The notes under the pieces: generated by a model
Databases searched by the model: none
Seen by the model: the letters and a program-made list of their open reading frames with translations, nothing else
What the model was told of the DNA's origin: nothing
Part shown: in pieces, positions 14,108 to 21,154 of the stretch
How positions within the stretch are numbered: the stretch's first letter is position 1
Layout of the letters: each line of letters starts with the position of its first letter
Made by a program: the position numbers and the translations under genes
From: Cellvibrionaceae bacterium
Lineage (GTDB): Bacteria > Pseudomonadota > Gammaproteobacteria > Pseudomonadales > Cellvibrionaceae
NCBI GenBank assembly: GCA_025800435.1
Contig: JAOXRV010000755.1
Coordinates: forward strand, 1 to 29,564
Length of the DNA: 29,564 nt
Reading direction: 5' to 3'

Positions 14108-16147
14108 GTGCGCACAAAACCCCTAAGCCTGGCCATCGCCTGCTTAATTGCCGCCCCAAGCTTCGCCCAAAGCACCCAACTAAATCACGATCTGGCGATT
14201 GAGCTGATCGAGGTGACCGCGCAAAAGCCCGAGCAGCCAAGTGGCGCAGAATTGTTTAGCGAGGCCCCCATTACTCGCCCAACCCACGATGCGGGCGAGC
14301 TGCTGCGTTCGGTCACCGGTATGACCGCACTGCGCCGGGGCGGGCGCGGCTTTGACCCAATTATTCGCGGCCAGAGCCAAGCCAATATTAATATTATTAG
14401 CAATGGTGCCTTTAACTATGGGGCTTGCCCCGGCCGCATGGACCCGCCCAGTACCTATGTGGGGGTTGAAAGCTTTGACTCGGTACAGGTTATCAAGGGC
14501 CACCGTTCGGTGGTACACGGCAGTGGCGGCAGTGGCGGTACCTTATTGTTTGAACATATTCGCCCGGAGTTTGGCGCTGGCAATATTAGCGGCAGTGTCA
14601 CCAGCGGCTATACCAGCAACTCCGATCTGAGCAATATCGGCGCCGATATTGCCGCCGGTGGTGAGGCTGGCTATGTGCGCCTGTTCGCCGCGCGCAAACG
14701 CTCGGATAACTACCAAGACGGCAATGGCAAGCAAGTGGCTTCGGCCTTTGACTCTGATAGCTTTGGCGTGGTGGCCGGTGTCGATATCGGCGCGGCGGAT
14801 TACCTGGAGCTGTCTTACGAGCAGGCCAATGAAGGCGATGTGTGGTATGGCGGCAACGGTATGGATGCGGTCTATGCAGATTCCCATACCAGCAGTCTTA
14901 AGTGGCAGCGCAGCGATGCGCTCGGCGCCATTGATGGCTGGGAGCTAAACCTCTACCGCAGTGAGGTTGAGCACCTAATGGACAACTACAGCGTGCGCAA
15001 CCGCAATAAAATGCCCAATGGCATGTCGGCGCCTTCCAGTTCCGATACCTGGGGCGGTAAATGGTTGGCAACTATTGAGAGCGGCTCTGCCAATTGGACC
15101 ATTGGTGCGGACTACCAAGCCAATGACAGGTTGGCCAATCTGTATATGGATATGGGCAAGGACGGCAGTTTGGATATGCTGGTAGCGCGCATGTGGCCCG
15201 CTGCCCAACAGCGCCAAAGCGGTGTGTTTGCCGAGCTGGATTACCAGTTGAGCGACAGCGATAGCCTGCGTGTGGGGGTGCGTTGGGATGATTACGAGGC
15301 CGAGGTGGCCGAGGGTATATTGGCCGCCGGTAAAATGGCCGCTGCAACCCCGACTACGTTGTATCAAAAGTTTTACAGCACTGGCAAAACCCAGAGCGAT
15401 GATAGCGCTATCAGCCTGGTATTGGGCTGGGATCACCAGTTGGATTCCGGCGGTTTGATCAGCGCCAATGTAAGCCGCTCGGTGCGCCGCCCCGATGTCA
15501 CCGAACAGTGGATAGCCCGTGCCGCCGGTGGCCGCTTTTGGGTAGGCAACCCCGATATCCGCGCTGAGGTACACCAGCAGCTGGATTTAACCGCGATGCG
15601 CGACCAGGGCCGATTTAAGCTGAGCCTGACCGCCTTCTACGATGATATCAGCGATTATATTGAGCGCTACAAGGCCGCCAATGCCAGCTTGTATCGCAAT
15701 ATCGACGCCGAGTTATACGGTGCTGAGTTTGATGTGGCGGTGGATGTGGTGGCTGGGCTAAGCGCTCGCGCCGGTATCGCCTACACCCGCGGCAAGGGCG
15801 ATAACGGCGACTTGGCCCAGATAGCGCCGCTTGAAGGCCGCTTTAACCTGGATTACCAGGGCCAGCAGTGGGCCATCGGCGCCGAGTGGGTGGTATCTGA
15901 CCGCCAGACCCATTTTAACCCGACGGTGGATGTGAATGAGGAAACCGCGGGCTTTGGTGTGGTTCATCTGTACGGCCACTGGAATATTAGCCCCGAACTG
16001 GTGTTTGAAGCCGGGGTTGAGAACCTGACGGATCGGGCTTATGCCTACCATGTTAACGCGGCCAATGCCGATCCATTTAACCCCGAGGCTGTTCGGGTTA
16101 ATGAGCCCGGTCGCCAAAGTTGGGTCAAGCTGCGCTATCAGTTTTAG
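14108..16147 (+). CDS. TonB-dependent copper receptor, OprC-like
   Basis: Encodes 679 residues from a GTG at 14108 preceded by AAGGA with a spacer of about 8 bases; the longer frame to 14036 has no SD and would hide the signal peptide (LAIACLIAAPSFAQ). The plug contains RGGRGFDPIIRGQ, then NYGACPGRMDPP and FDSVQVIKGHRSVVHGSGGSGG, the hallmark of the TonB-dependent copper receptor group (OprC/NosA). The barrel ends in WVKLRYQF. In P. aeruginosa OprC, copper is held by a CxxxM plus HxM site; here C107-x3-M111 and H289-x-M291 are present, so copper binding is very likely preserved. It imports copper across the outer membrane. A strong terminator follows. The length is close to the family's usual size. 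Confidence 0.92.
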   Translation: MRTKPLSLAIACLIAAPSFAQSTQLNHDLAIELIEVTAQKPEQPSGAELFSEAPITRPTHDAGELLRSVTGMTALRRGGRGFDPIIRGQSQANINIISNGAFNYGACPGRMDPPSTYVGVESFDSVQVIKGHRSVVHGSGGSGGTLLFEHIRPEFGAGNISGSVTSGYTSNSDLSNIGADIAAGGEAGYVRLFAARKRSDNYQDGNGKQVASAFDSDSFGVVAGVDIGAADYLELSYEQANEGDVWYGGNGMDAVYADSHTSSLKWQRSDALGAIDGWELNLYRSEVEHLMDNYSVRNRNKMPNGMSAPSSSDTWGGKWLATIESGSANWTIGADYQANDRLANLYMDMGKDGSLDMLVARMWPAAQQRQSGVFAELDYQLSDSDSLRVGVRWDDYEAEVAEGILAAGKMAAATPTTLYQKFYSTGKTQSDDSAISLVLGWDHQLDSGGLISANVSRSVRRPDVTEQWIARAAGGRFWVGNPDIRAEVHQQLDLTAMRDQGRFKLSLTAFYDDISDYIERYKAANASLYRNIDAELYGAEFDVAVDVVAGLSARAGIAYTRGKGDNGDLAQIAPLEGRFNLDYQGQQWAIGAEWVVSDRQTHFNPTVDVNEETAGFGVVHLYGHWNISPELVFEAGVENLTDRAYAYHVNAANADPFNPEAVRVNEPGRQSWVKLRYQF

Positions 16148-16187
16148 CGCTTAGCACGCTGTTCGTTTTAACCCCGCGCCAACCTTA

Positions 16188-16213
16188 AATGTGGGGCCTT
16201 AGGCCCCACTTTT
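16188..16213 (+). terminator. Rho-independent terminator of the copper receptor gene
   Basis: GTGGGGCC (16191-16198), loop TTA, GGCCCCAC (16202-16209), followed by TTTT. A perfect 8-bp GC-rich stem with a T-run, 44 bases past the stop. An A-run just upstream (AAAT) is too short to make it strongly bidirectional. Confidence 0.85.
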
Positions 16214-16333
16214 GTCTCGCTTGGTGCTTTACCCAACCATTCTTTACGCCCATCTTTCCCCTGTGTCTTGAGCTGGCCAAAATCTCGGTGCTATATTCCC
16301 AAGCGTGTTATTGCAATTGGAGGTACCCTAGAT

Positions 16334-17014
16334 ATGTTTGATGCCAATAAATTAATGAACCAACTGCTCGGTGGCGAAACCGTGCAAAAGAGCAAGGACT
16401 ACCTCAGTGACAACAAGGGTGGTATTGCCGGTGGCGCCGTGGCCGGTGGTTTGGCCGGTTATATGATGGGCTCAAAGAAGGGCCGCAAAATGGCCAAAAA
16501 AGCCGCTACCTACGGCGGTTTGGCGCTGCTTGCCGGAGTGGCCTACAAGGCCTATAACAACTACCAACAGAATAAATCTACACCCCATGGCCAGGCCGAG
16601 CCAGAGCTGACCCTGGCGCCGGCCGACTCCAACTTTGCCTTAGAAGACCAAACTGGCAGCAAGCCCTTTGCCACCACTCTAGTCAGCGCCATGATCGCCG
16701 CGGCCAAGGCCGATGGGCAGATAGATGGGGCCGAGCAGCAGGCCATTTTTGGCAAGATTCAAGAATTGGAATTGGGGGCCGAGGAAAAGGCCTTTTTATT
16801 CGATCAGCTCAACCAGCCCATGAATATCGATGGCCTGGTGGCGGCGGCTAGCAGCCGCGAACAGGCGGTGGAGATCTACCTGGCCTCGCTGATGGCGATT
16901 GAGGTGGATACCCCGGCCGAGCAGGCCTATTTGAGTATGTTGGCGGCCCGGCTCAATTTAGAGCCAGAGCTGGTGGCAGAAATTCACAATAGTTTGACGG
17001 CGGCGACCCAGTAA
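16334..17014 (+). CDS. DUF533/YebE-like protein with TerB-like domain
   Basis: Encodes 226 residues from the ATG at 16334; GGAGGT at 16319-16324 lies 9 bases upstream, which settles the start against a longer frame from 16268. The N-terminus (MFDANKLMNQLLGG) leads to a Gly/Ala-rich hydrophobic segment with GGIAGGAVAGGLAGYMMGSKKGRKM and GGLALLAGVAYKAYNNYQ, then a linker. A C-terminal all-helical region of about 120 residues carries AMIAAAKADGQIDGAEQQAIFGKI and ends with LNLEPELVAEIH. This arrangement is that of DUF533 proteins such as E. coli YebE, whose helical part belongs to the TerB-like group and often contains an acidic D-G-x-I-D motif, seen here as ADGQIDGAE. It is probably inner-membrane associated; the function is not known. 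It stands alone and converges on the chemoreceptor gene. Confidence 0.85.
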   Translation: MFDANKLMNQLLGGETVQKSKDYLSDNKGGIAGGAVAGGLAGYMMGSKKGRKMAKKAATYGGLALLAGVAYKAYNNYQQNKSTPHGQAEPELTLAPADSNFALEDQTGSKPFATTLVSAMIAAAKADGQIDGAEQQAIFGKIQELELGAEEKAFLFDQLNQPMNIDGLVAAASSREQAVEIYLASLMAIEVDTPAEQAYLSMLAARLNLEPELVAEIHNSLTAATQ

Positions 17015-17042
17015 GGGTGCCATGGGTGTTTAACGGTGTGCC

Positions 17043-17087
17043 CTAGGGCACCGCTGAGCATCAGCGAGTTATTCAGAGGTACCCTAG
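17043..17087. repeat. Miniature 37-bp inverted-repeat element flanked by CTAG
   Basis: Between two CTAG tetranucleotides (17043-17046 and 17084-17087) lies a 37-base unit. It matches the right end of the 264-bp element at 29032-29068 almost base for base (shared GCTGAGCATCA and CGAGTTATTCAGAGGT). Its own ends are an imperfect inverted repeat, GGCACCGCTGA against TCAGAGGTACC. The unit sits between convergent genes, and its right CTAG supplies the TAG stop of the chemoreceptor gene (complement of 17084-17086). The fold could also act as a terminator, but no T-run follows. Confidence 0.7.
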
Positions 17088-18775
17088 AACTTAAACTGCA
17101 CCATTACTGCTGCCAGCTTGCTCTCAATTTGGCTCAGCTCGGCGGAGGTTTTGGACAGCTCCTCACCGCCTTGGGCTGTGCCGTCTGCTATCGCCGCTAC
17201 CTGTTCGACATTGACGGATATTTCGCTGGTGACTTGGGTCTGCTCTTCGGCGGCGGCGGCAATCTGTTCGTTCATATTATTAATTTCCGCAACCGCCGAT
17301 GAGATACTCAACAGCGAGCCGTTTAGTTTTTCAATCTGCGTGACCGTGTGCTCGCGTTTACTTAGGCTGCGGCCCATCACCTGGGAGGCATCTTCCGCGC
17401 CGCGCTGCAGGGTTTCAATCATGGCTTGAATTTCACTGGTACTCTTTTGGGTGCGGTTGGCTAAGGTTCTCACCTCGTCGGCCACCACTGCAAAGCCCCG
17501 CCCTTGCTCGCCGGCCCTGGCCGCTTCAATCGCCGCATTAAGGGCCAGTAAATTGGTTTGGTCGGCGATATCAGTAATCACATTGACAATATTGCTAATA
17601 CTCTCGGCACTGGCTTTTAGCGATGTGGTGACTTCGGCGGCGAGAGTAATCTCCTGGGACAGGTCTTCCACCGCTGCCATGGTCGCCGCCACGGCGCTCT
17701 TGCCGGTTTCGGATTCGCGGTTGGCATTATTGGCTGAGCCAGCAGCTTGGGCCGCGCTTTGAGCCACCTCTTCGGCGGCCGAGGATAATTGTTTTATCGC
17801 CGTAGCCGCGTGGCTGGTTTCTTCGCGCTGCTTGGCTACATTGGCCTGGGTTTGTTCAATAAATTCGGTCGAGCGTTCGGTAGATAGGCCCAGCTCTGCG
17901 ACACTGGTTTTTAACTCTTTAATCAAGTTCTGCATTTTTTCCGCAAAGTCGTTAAAGCCCCGGGAAATTCTGCCCACTTCATCTTTGCCGCCACTGGGCA
18001 GGCGCCGGGTTAGGTCACCCTCGCCGCGGCTGATGTCGGCCAGGGCATCGGCGGTTGCGCCCAGGGGTTTGGCTAGGCGCCCACTGACTACAGCTGCAAA
18101 CAACAGTGCCAGCAGTGCCAGGGCGCCACCGATAGCTGCAATTCGCATCATCGTATTATTGCTGTTGGCGTTAATTTTCTGCTCGGCGGCGGCGACCGCG
18201 GTATCGATATCGTCGATATAAAAGCCGGTGCCGATCATCCATTGCAGCTCGGGCAGGGCGATGGCATAGCTGAGTTTGGGGGCGTCTTTGCCAAGTGAGG
18301 GTTTAAGCCATTGGTACTCAACATAGCCGCCGCCGGCGCGGGCCTGTTCGATCAGCTCATGAATTAAACGCACCCCATTTTTGTCCTTCAGCTCGATCAG
18401 GTTTTGACCTTCTAGCTTGCGGTTGGGGGCGGTGGCAATATTGGTGCCCAAATAATCGTAGACAAATATATAGCCGTCATTGCCTTCGCCGAAGCGCATC
18501 GAACGCAGCGCCTCGGCCACTTTCAAGCGCAGTGTCGCTTCACTTAAGCCCTCCGCATTTTGCAGTATCGGCAGCACCCCAGTGCGGGCGATATCGACAT
18601 AGTTTTTCAATACTAGGCGCCGGGATTCGGTCATCGATGCGCGAATATCGCGCACCTCATCCGCGCCCAACTGGGCCAGTCGTTGATTGATATAGACCAT
18701 TATCGAGACCACCACCAATAGGGTGGGGATGGTACTTAACAAGAGTATTTTGCTTTTAATCGAAAAACCTTTCAT
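17084..18775 (-). CDS. Methyl-accepting chemotaxis protein with Cache sensor
   Basis: Encodes 563 residues from an ATG with GGA six bases upstream. The order is a membrane helix (about 7-27), a periplasmic single-Cache domain with the telling GNDGYIFVYDYLGTNIATAPN and LQWMIGTGFYIDDID, a second helix (GGALALLALLFAAVV), HAMP, then a long coiled-coil signalling domain. The hairpin tip is ADQTNLLALNAAIEAARAGEQGRGFAVVADEVRTLA. It would sense a small organic molecule (sCache_2 proteins often bind short carboxylic acids) and steer CheA/CheW. The C-terminus (VQFKF) has no NWETF-type CheR-docking pentapeptide, so adaptation would rely on other receptors. No che genes are nearby, so it is an orphan receptor. 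Its stop codon lies in the CTAG flank of a repeat unit. Confidence 0.95.
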   Translation of the reverse strand: MKGFSIKSKILLLSTIPTLLVVVSIMVYINQRLAQLGADEVRDIRASMTESRRLVLKNYVDIARTGVLPILQNAEGLSEATLRLKVAEALRSMRFGEGNDGYIFVYDYLGTNIATAPNRKLEGQNLIELKDKNGVRLIHELIEQARAGGGYVEYQWLKPSLGKDAPKLSYAIALPELQWMIGTGFYIDDIDTAVAAAEQKINANSNNTMMRIAAIGGALALLALLFAAVVSGRLAKPLGATADALADISRGEGDLTRRLPSGGKDEVGRISRGFNDFAEKMQNLIKELKTSVAELGLSTERSTEFIEQTQANVAKQREETSHAATAIKQLSSAAEEVAQSAAQAAGSANNANRESETGKSAVAATMAAVEDLSQEITLAAEVTTSLKASAESISNIVNVITDIADQTNLLALNAAIEAARAGEQGRGFAVVADEVRTLANRTQKSTSEIQAMIETLQRGAEDASQVMGRSLSKREHTVTQIEKLNGSLLSISSAVAEINNMNEQIAAAAEEQTQVTSEISVNVEQVAAIADGTAQGGEELSKTSAELSQIESKLAAVMVQFKF

Positions 18776-19080
18776 ATCAAATCCATGATGTTAACGGCAT
18801 AAGTATTGTTCAGGACTTGCCGCTAGCGCAGTAGCTGCAGCTAAGCCTTTTGACTGAGTTTGTAGTTGTAACGGCATGCTTGCCAAAACCATTAGTTATT
18901 TTGGGGTATTTTTATGGTTAATAGTGCAATTAAATATGGTCAAAAAGGACAATTTTAATATCGAGTCCAGGTTTGCTTGTGTGAAATATGCACACTCTGC
19001 TGTTTGGGTCTCCCTGCTAATACCTGGGCCTCGCCAAAATTCGCCAGTGGGCTAAAATAGCGGCTTCTATTTTTGGGGGC
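18776..19080. other. Divergent intergenic region between chemoreceptor and mtfA-like gene
   Basis: A stretch of 305 bases that must hold two outward promoters. The visible signals are weak: TTAACGGC at 18791-18798 (complement GCCGTTAA, close to a flagellar sigma-28 -10 but with no matching -35), an AT-rich block at 18895-18960, and a short inverted repeat GTGTG (18979-18983) / CACAC (18991-18995). I found no gene or RNA. Confidence 0.55.
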
Positions 19081-19947
19081 ATGGCAGTGGCAGAGCAGCA
19101 GCAGGGTATATGGGCCAGGTTTAAACTGGCCCTTAAGCGCTTTTTTGGCCTGGCGCCGCCGGCCCTTAATATCCAGTGGCGGCCTGAATGGTCGGCTTTT
19201 TTGGCTAAAGAGGTGCTGTTTTATCAGCGCTTAGATGAGGCCCAGCGCAAGCTGTTCGAACAGCGCGCCCTGTTGTTTTTGGGCACTACCGAAATTTTCG
19301 CCGGCGAGCAGCACGCCGCCGATGAAGACAAGCTACTGGTGGCCGCCAGTGCCATAATCCCGGTATGGGGTTTTCCCCGCTGGCACTATTTTAATCTTAA
19401 AACCGTCTACCTGATGCCTGCCGCCTTTAATGATGATTTTCAGTGCGGCCAGTCCGATTCCTTATATACCGGCATGGTCGGCACTGGCCCCATGGCGGGG
19501 AAAATGGCCTTAAGTTTGCCCGCCCTGCGCCAGGGCTTTGACAATAACCGCGATAAAACCAATGTGGGCATTCACGAGTTCGTCCACTTGATCGATATGG
19601 CCGATGGCAATACCGATGGCTTTCCCGAGTATATGAGCGACTATGCCTTTGCCATTCCCTGGTTTGAACTGGTGGTTAAAAAAATTGACGATATCGACAG
19701 CAATCGCAGCAATATCGACCAATACGGTGCCACCAACCCGGTGGAATTTTTCGCGGTTGCCAGCGAGTACTTTTTTGAGCGCCCCAAAATGTTGCAGAAA
19801 AAACACCCGCAGCTGTTTGAGCGCTTACAAAACTTTTACCGCCAAGATGTTCTGACGCTGGCCCAGGATCTCGAACCACGTAAAAAAGCCCCTTGCCCCT
19901 GTGGCAGCGGCAAACGCTATAAACACTGCTGTATGCCGGAGGACTAG
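19081..19947 (+). CDS. mtfA: MtfA-like M90 zinc peptidase with C-terminal SEC-C motif
   Basis: Encodes 288 residues. The gluzincin motif HEFVH is at residues 165-169, and the second metal/active-site helix NPVEFFAVASEYFFERP follows about 50 residues later, as in MtfA. E. coli MtfA (265 residues) is a cytoplasmic aminopeptidase-like enzyme that titrates the repressor Mlc and so affects PTS sugar uptake. Here an extra tail, CPCGSGKRYKHCC (from residue 272), is a SEC-C zinc-binding motif of the kind found at the end of SecA, so the protein could dock to a partner or bind a second zinc. The ATG is preceded only by GGGGG as SD. The stop is one base before the GTG of the methyltransferase gene, indicating an operon. 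The family assignment is firm; an Mlc partner here is not shown. Confidence 0.92.
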   Translation: MAVAEQQQGIWARFKLALKRFFGLAPPALNIQWRPEWSAFLAKEVLFYQRLDEAQRKLFEQRALLFLGTTEIFAGEQHAADEDKLLVAASAIIPVWGFPRWHYFNLKTVYLMPAAFNDDFQCGQSDSLYTGMVGTGPMAGKMALSLPALRQGFDNNRDKTNVGIHEFVHLIDMADGNTDGFPEYMSDYAFAIPWFELVVKKIDDIDSNRSNIDQYGATNPVEFFAVASEYFFERPKMLQKKHPQLFERLQNFYRQDVLTLAQDLEPRKKAPCPCGSGKRYKHCCMPED

Positions 19948-19948
19948 T

Positions 19949-20596
19949 GTGGCCGAAGCCTGCCCGCTGTGTAAGCACCCAGCCAGCGTCGAATTCTTTA
20001 CCGATAAGCGGCGCCACTACCGGCGCTGCCCCCAGTGTGATCTGGTGTTTGTGGCCGAGCAATTTATCCTCAGCGCCGAGGCGGAAAAGGCCGAGTACGA
20101 TAAACACCAGAACCATCCCGGCGATCAGGGCTACCGTCGCTTTTTAAACCGCTGCCTTGGGCCGGTATTAAGCAGACAGGCCGAGGGGGCAGTGGGCTTG
20201 GATTTTGGCTGTGGCCCGGGCCCAACCCTAAGCGCAATGGCAAAAAATGCGGGCTTTGACGTCAATAACTATGATCCGTTCTACTTTCCCGACCAAAGTG
20301 TATTTAATCAGTCGTATGATTTTATTACCCTGACCGAAGTGATCGAACATATTGCCGATCCAGGGCCGGTTATCGAGCATTTGCTGGGTTTGTTAAAGGC
20401 AGATGCTTGGTTGGCGGTAATGACCAAGCGCCATCGGGGGCGAGAGGCCTTTGCCAATTGGCACTATAAGAATGACCCCACTCATATCCGCTTTTACAGC
20501 GATAAGACTTTTGAGTATTTGGCTCGGGCTTATGGTCTTAAAGAGGAGCTTATAGGAGCTGATGTGGTGTTGCTGCAAAAACTTAAGGCTGCTTAA
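19949..20596 (+). CDS. Class I SAM-dependent methyltransferase with N-terminal zinc-finger-like motif
   Basis: Encodes 215 residues from a GTG at 19949, with GGAGG (19938-19942) six bases upstream inside the previous gene. A longer frame from 19901 is a read-through of that gene. Residues 5-30 hold two CxxC pairs (CPLC at 5-8 and CPQC at 27-30), a probable zinc ribbon. Then comes a Methyltransf_23 domain with motif I GLDFGCGPGPT, an acidic NYDPFYFPD loop, FITLTEVIEHIADP (motif IV-like) and a C-terminal FYSDKTFEYLARAYGL. Related zinc-ribbon methyltransferases act on small molecules, lipids or tRNA; the substrate here is unknown. It is surely cotranscribed with the mtfA-like gene. A repeat end lies 19 bases past its stop. 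Confidence 0.88.
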   Translation: MAEACPLCKHPASVEFFTDKRRHYRRCPQCDLVFVAEQFILSAEAEKAEYDKHQNHPGDQGYRRFLNRCLGPVLSRQAEGAVGLDFGCGPGPTLSAMAKNAGFDVNNYDPFYFPDQSVFNQSYDFITLTEVIEHIADPGPVIEHLLGLLKADAWLAVMTKRHRGREAFANWHYKNDPTHIRFYSDKTFEYLARAYGLKEELIGADVVLLQKLKAA

Positions 20597-20615
20597 ATTC
20601 GGCCGCTATAGGGAA

Positions 20616-20638
20616 GAGTTATTCAGAGGCACCCAAGG
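20616..20638. repeat. Solo terminal repeat of the MITE-like family
   Basis: GAGTTATTCAGAGGCACC (20616-20633) matches the right terminal repeat of the 264-bp element with one change, and is followed by CAAG, which fits the CTAG-like flank of the other copies. The left end is missing. It sits in the gap before the VanZ-like gene, and its flank forms part of that gene's AAGGGA SD. Confidence 0.6.
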
Positions 20639-20645
20639 GATTACT

Positions 20646-21041
20646 ATGAACCGATCGAGCAAAGCTCTGGCGAATCACGCCTCAAATGCCCACTACCTAT
20701 TATTTGGGGGCTTTTGCTGTATTTTGGCCTACGGCCTATTTCGAGCTGAGCCGGTGCCCATGCCCTTCCACCAAGCCGATAAAATAGCGCATTTTTCTAT
20801 CTTTGCCGGTTTGGGTTTGTGGGGCTGCTATCTCTGCCCTGGCAGGTGGCGGCTACGCTTTTGGCCGGCCTTAATTCTACTGGCCGCCCTGGCCGAGCCA
20901 GCCCAGGCCTACTGGCGCCCGCTGCGGGTATTCAGCGAGTTTGACGCCCTGGCCAATATAGCCGGCGCCCTGCTGGCCCTGCTTATGGTGTATTTATGGC
21001 CAAGTGTCCGCGGACACTTCGGCCGCCTCAGCGGACGCTAG
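20646..21041 (+). CDS. VanZ-like membrane protein
   Basis: Encodes 131 residues from the ATG at 20646; AAGGGA five bases before it is the SD, formed from bases next to a repeat end. A longer frame from 20562 has no SD and overlaps the methyltransferase gene. There are about four membrane helices: LLFGGFCCILAYGLF, FSIFAGLGLWGCYL, FWPALILLAALAE and ANIAGALLALLMVYLW. The conserved VanZ features are DKIAHFSIFAGLGL near residue 40, an acidic/aromatic loop (EPAQAYWRPLRVFSEFD) and DALANIAGALLAL. VanZ itself gives low-level teicoplanin resistance in enterococci, while most proteobacterial relatives have no known role. The last codons overlap a perfect palindrome that I assign to control of the next gene cluster. 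Confidence 0.85.
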   Translation: MNRSSKALANHASNAHYLLFGGFCCILAYGLFRAEPVPMPFHQADKIAHFSIFAGLGLWGCYLCPGRWRLRFWPALILLAALAEPAQAYWRPLRVFSEFDALANIAGALLALLMVYLWPSVRGHFGRLSGR

Positions 21042-21053
21042 GCGGACACACTT
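21002..21053. promoter_or_regulatory. Probable enhancer (UAS) for the sigma-54 promoter
   Basis: AAGTGTCCGCGGACACTT (21002-21019) is a perfect 18-bp palindrome. The half-site core GCGGAC starts at 21010 in the palindrome and recurs at 21031 and 21042 (the last as GCGGACACACTT). The 21- and 11-base steps are about two and one helical turns, so all three lie on one face of the DNA. The centre of the palindrome is about 119 bases upstream of the predicted transcription start, the normal place for an NtrC-type activator. The obvious binder is the response regulator encoded at 25704-27032. The palindrome lies within the VanZ-like coding end. Confidence 0.7.
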
Positions 21054-21103
21054 ACAAACCTGTTGAAGTAAATTTATCCTTTTAAATCAATAATATAGAA
21101 ACT

Positions 21104-21118
21104 TGGCACGGCCTTTGT
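21104..21118 (+). promoter_or_regulatory. Sigma-54 (-24/-12) promoter of the export cluster
   Basis: TGGCACGGCCTTTGT (21104-21118) matches the consensus TGGCACGNNNNTTGC except for the last base. The invariant GG (21105-21106) is ten bases from the -12 G (21117). The transcript should start near 21129, about 25 bases before the GTG of the membrane-fusion protein gene. The NtrC-type regulator at the end of the cluster has the matching sigma-54 interaction loop. Confidence 0.8.
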
Positions 21119-21154
21119 AATAACACCGCTAATCTTGAACACAAGGAACTAGCG

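Noticed and set aside
14975..15574. 199-codon minus-strand frame inside the copper receptor gene
   Set aside because: It is antisense to a clear TonB receptor; the composition is a mirror of that gene's codons and it has no SD.
18776..18830. Flagellar sigma-28 promoter for the chemoreceptor
   Set aside because: GCCGTTAA is close to the -10 element, but no TAAA-type -35 lies at the right distance.
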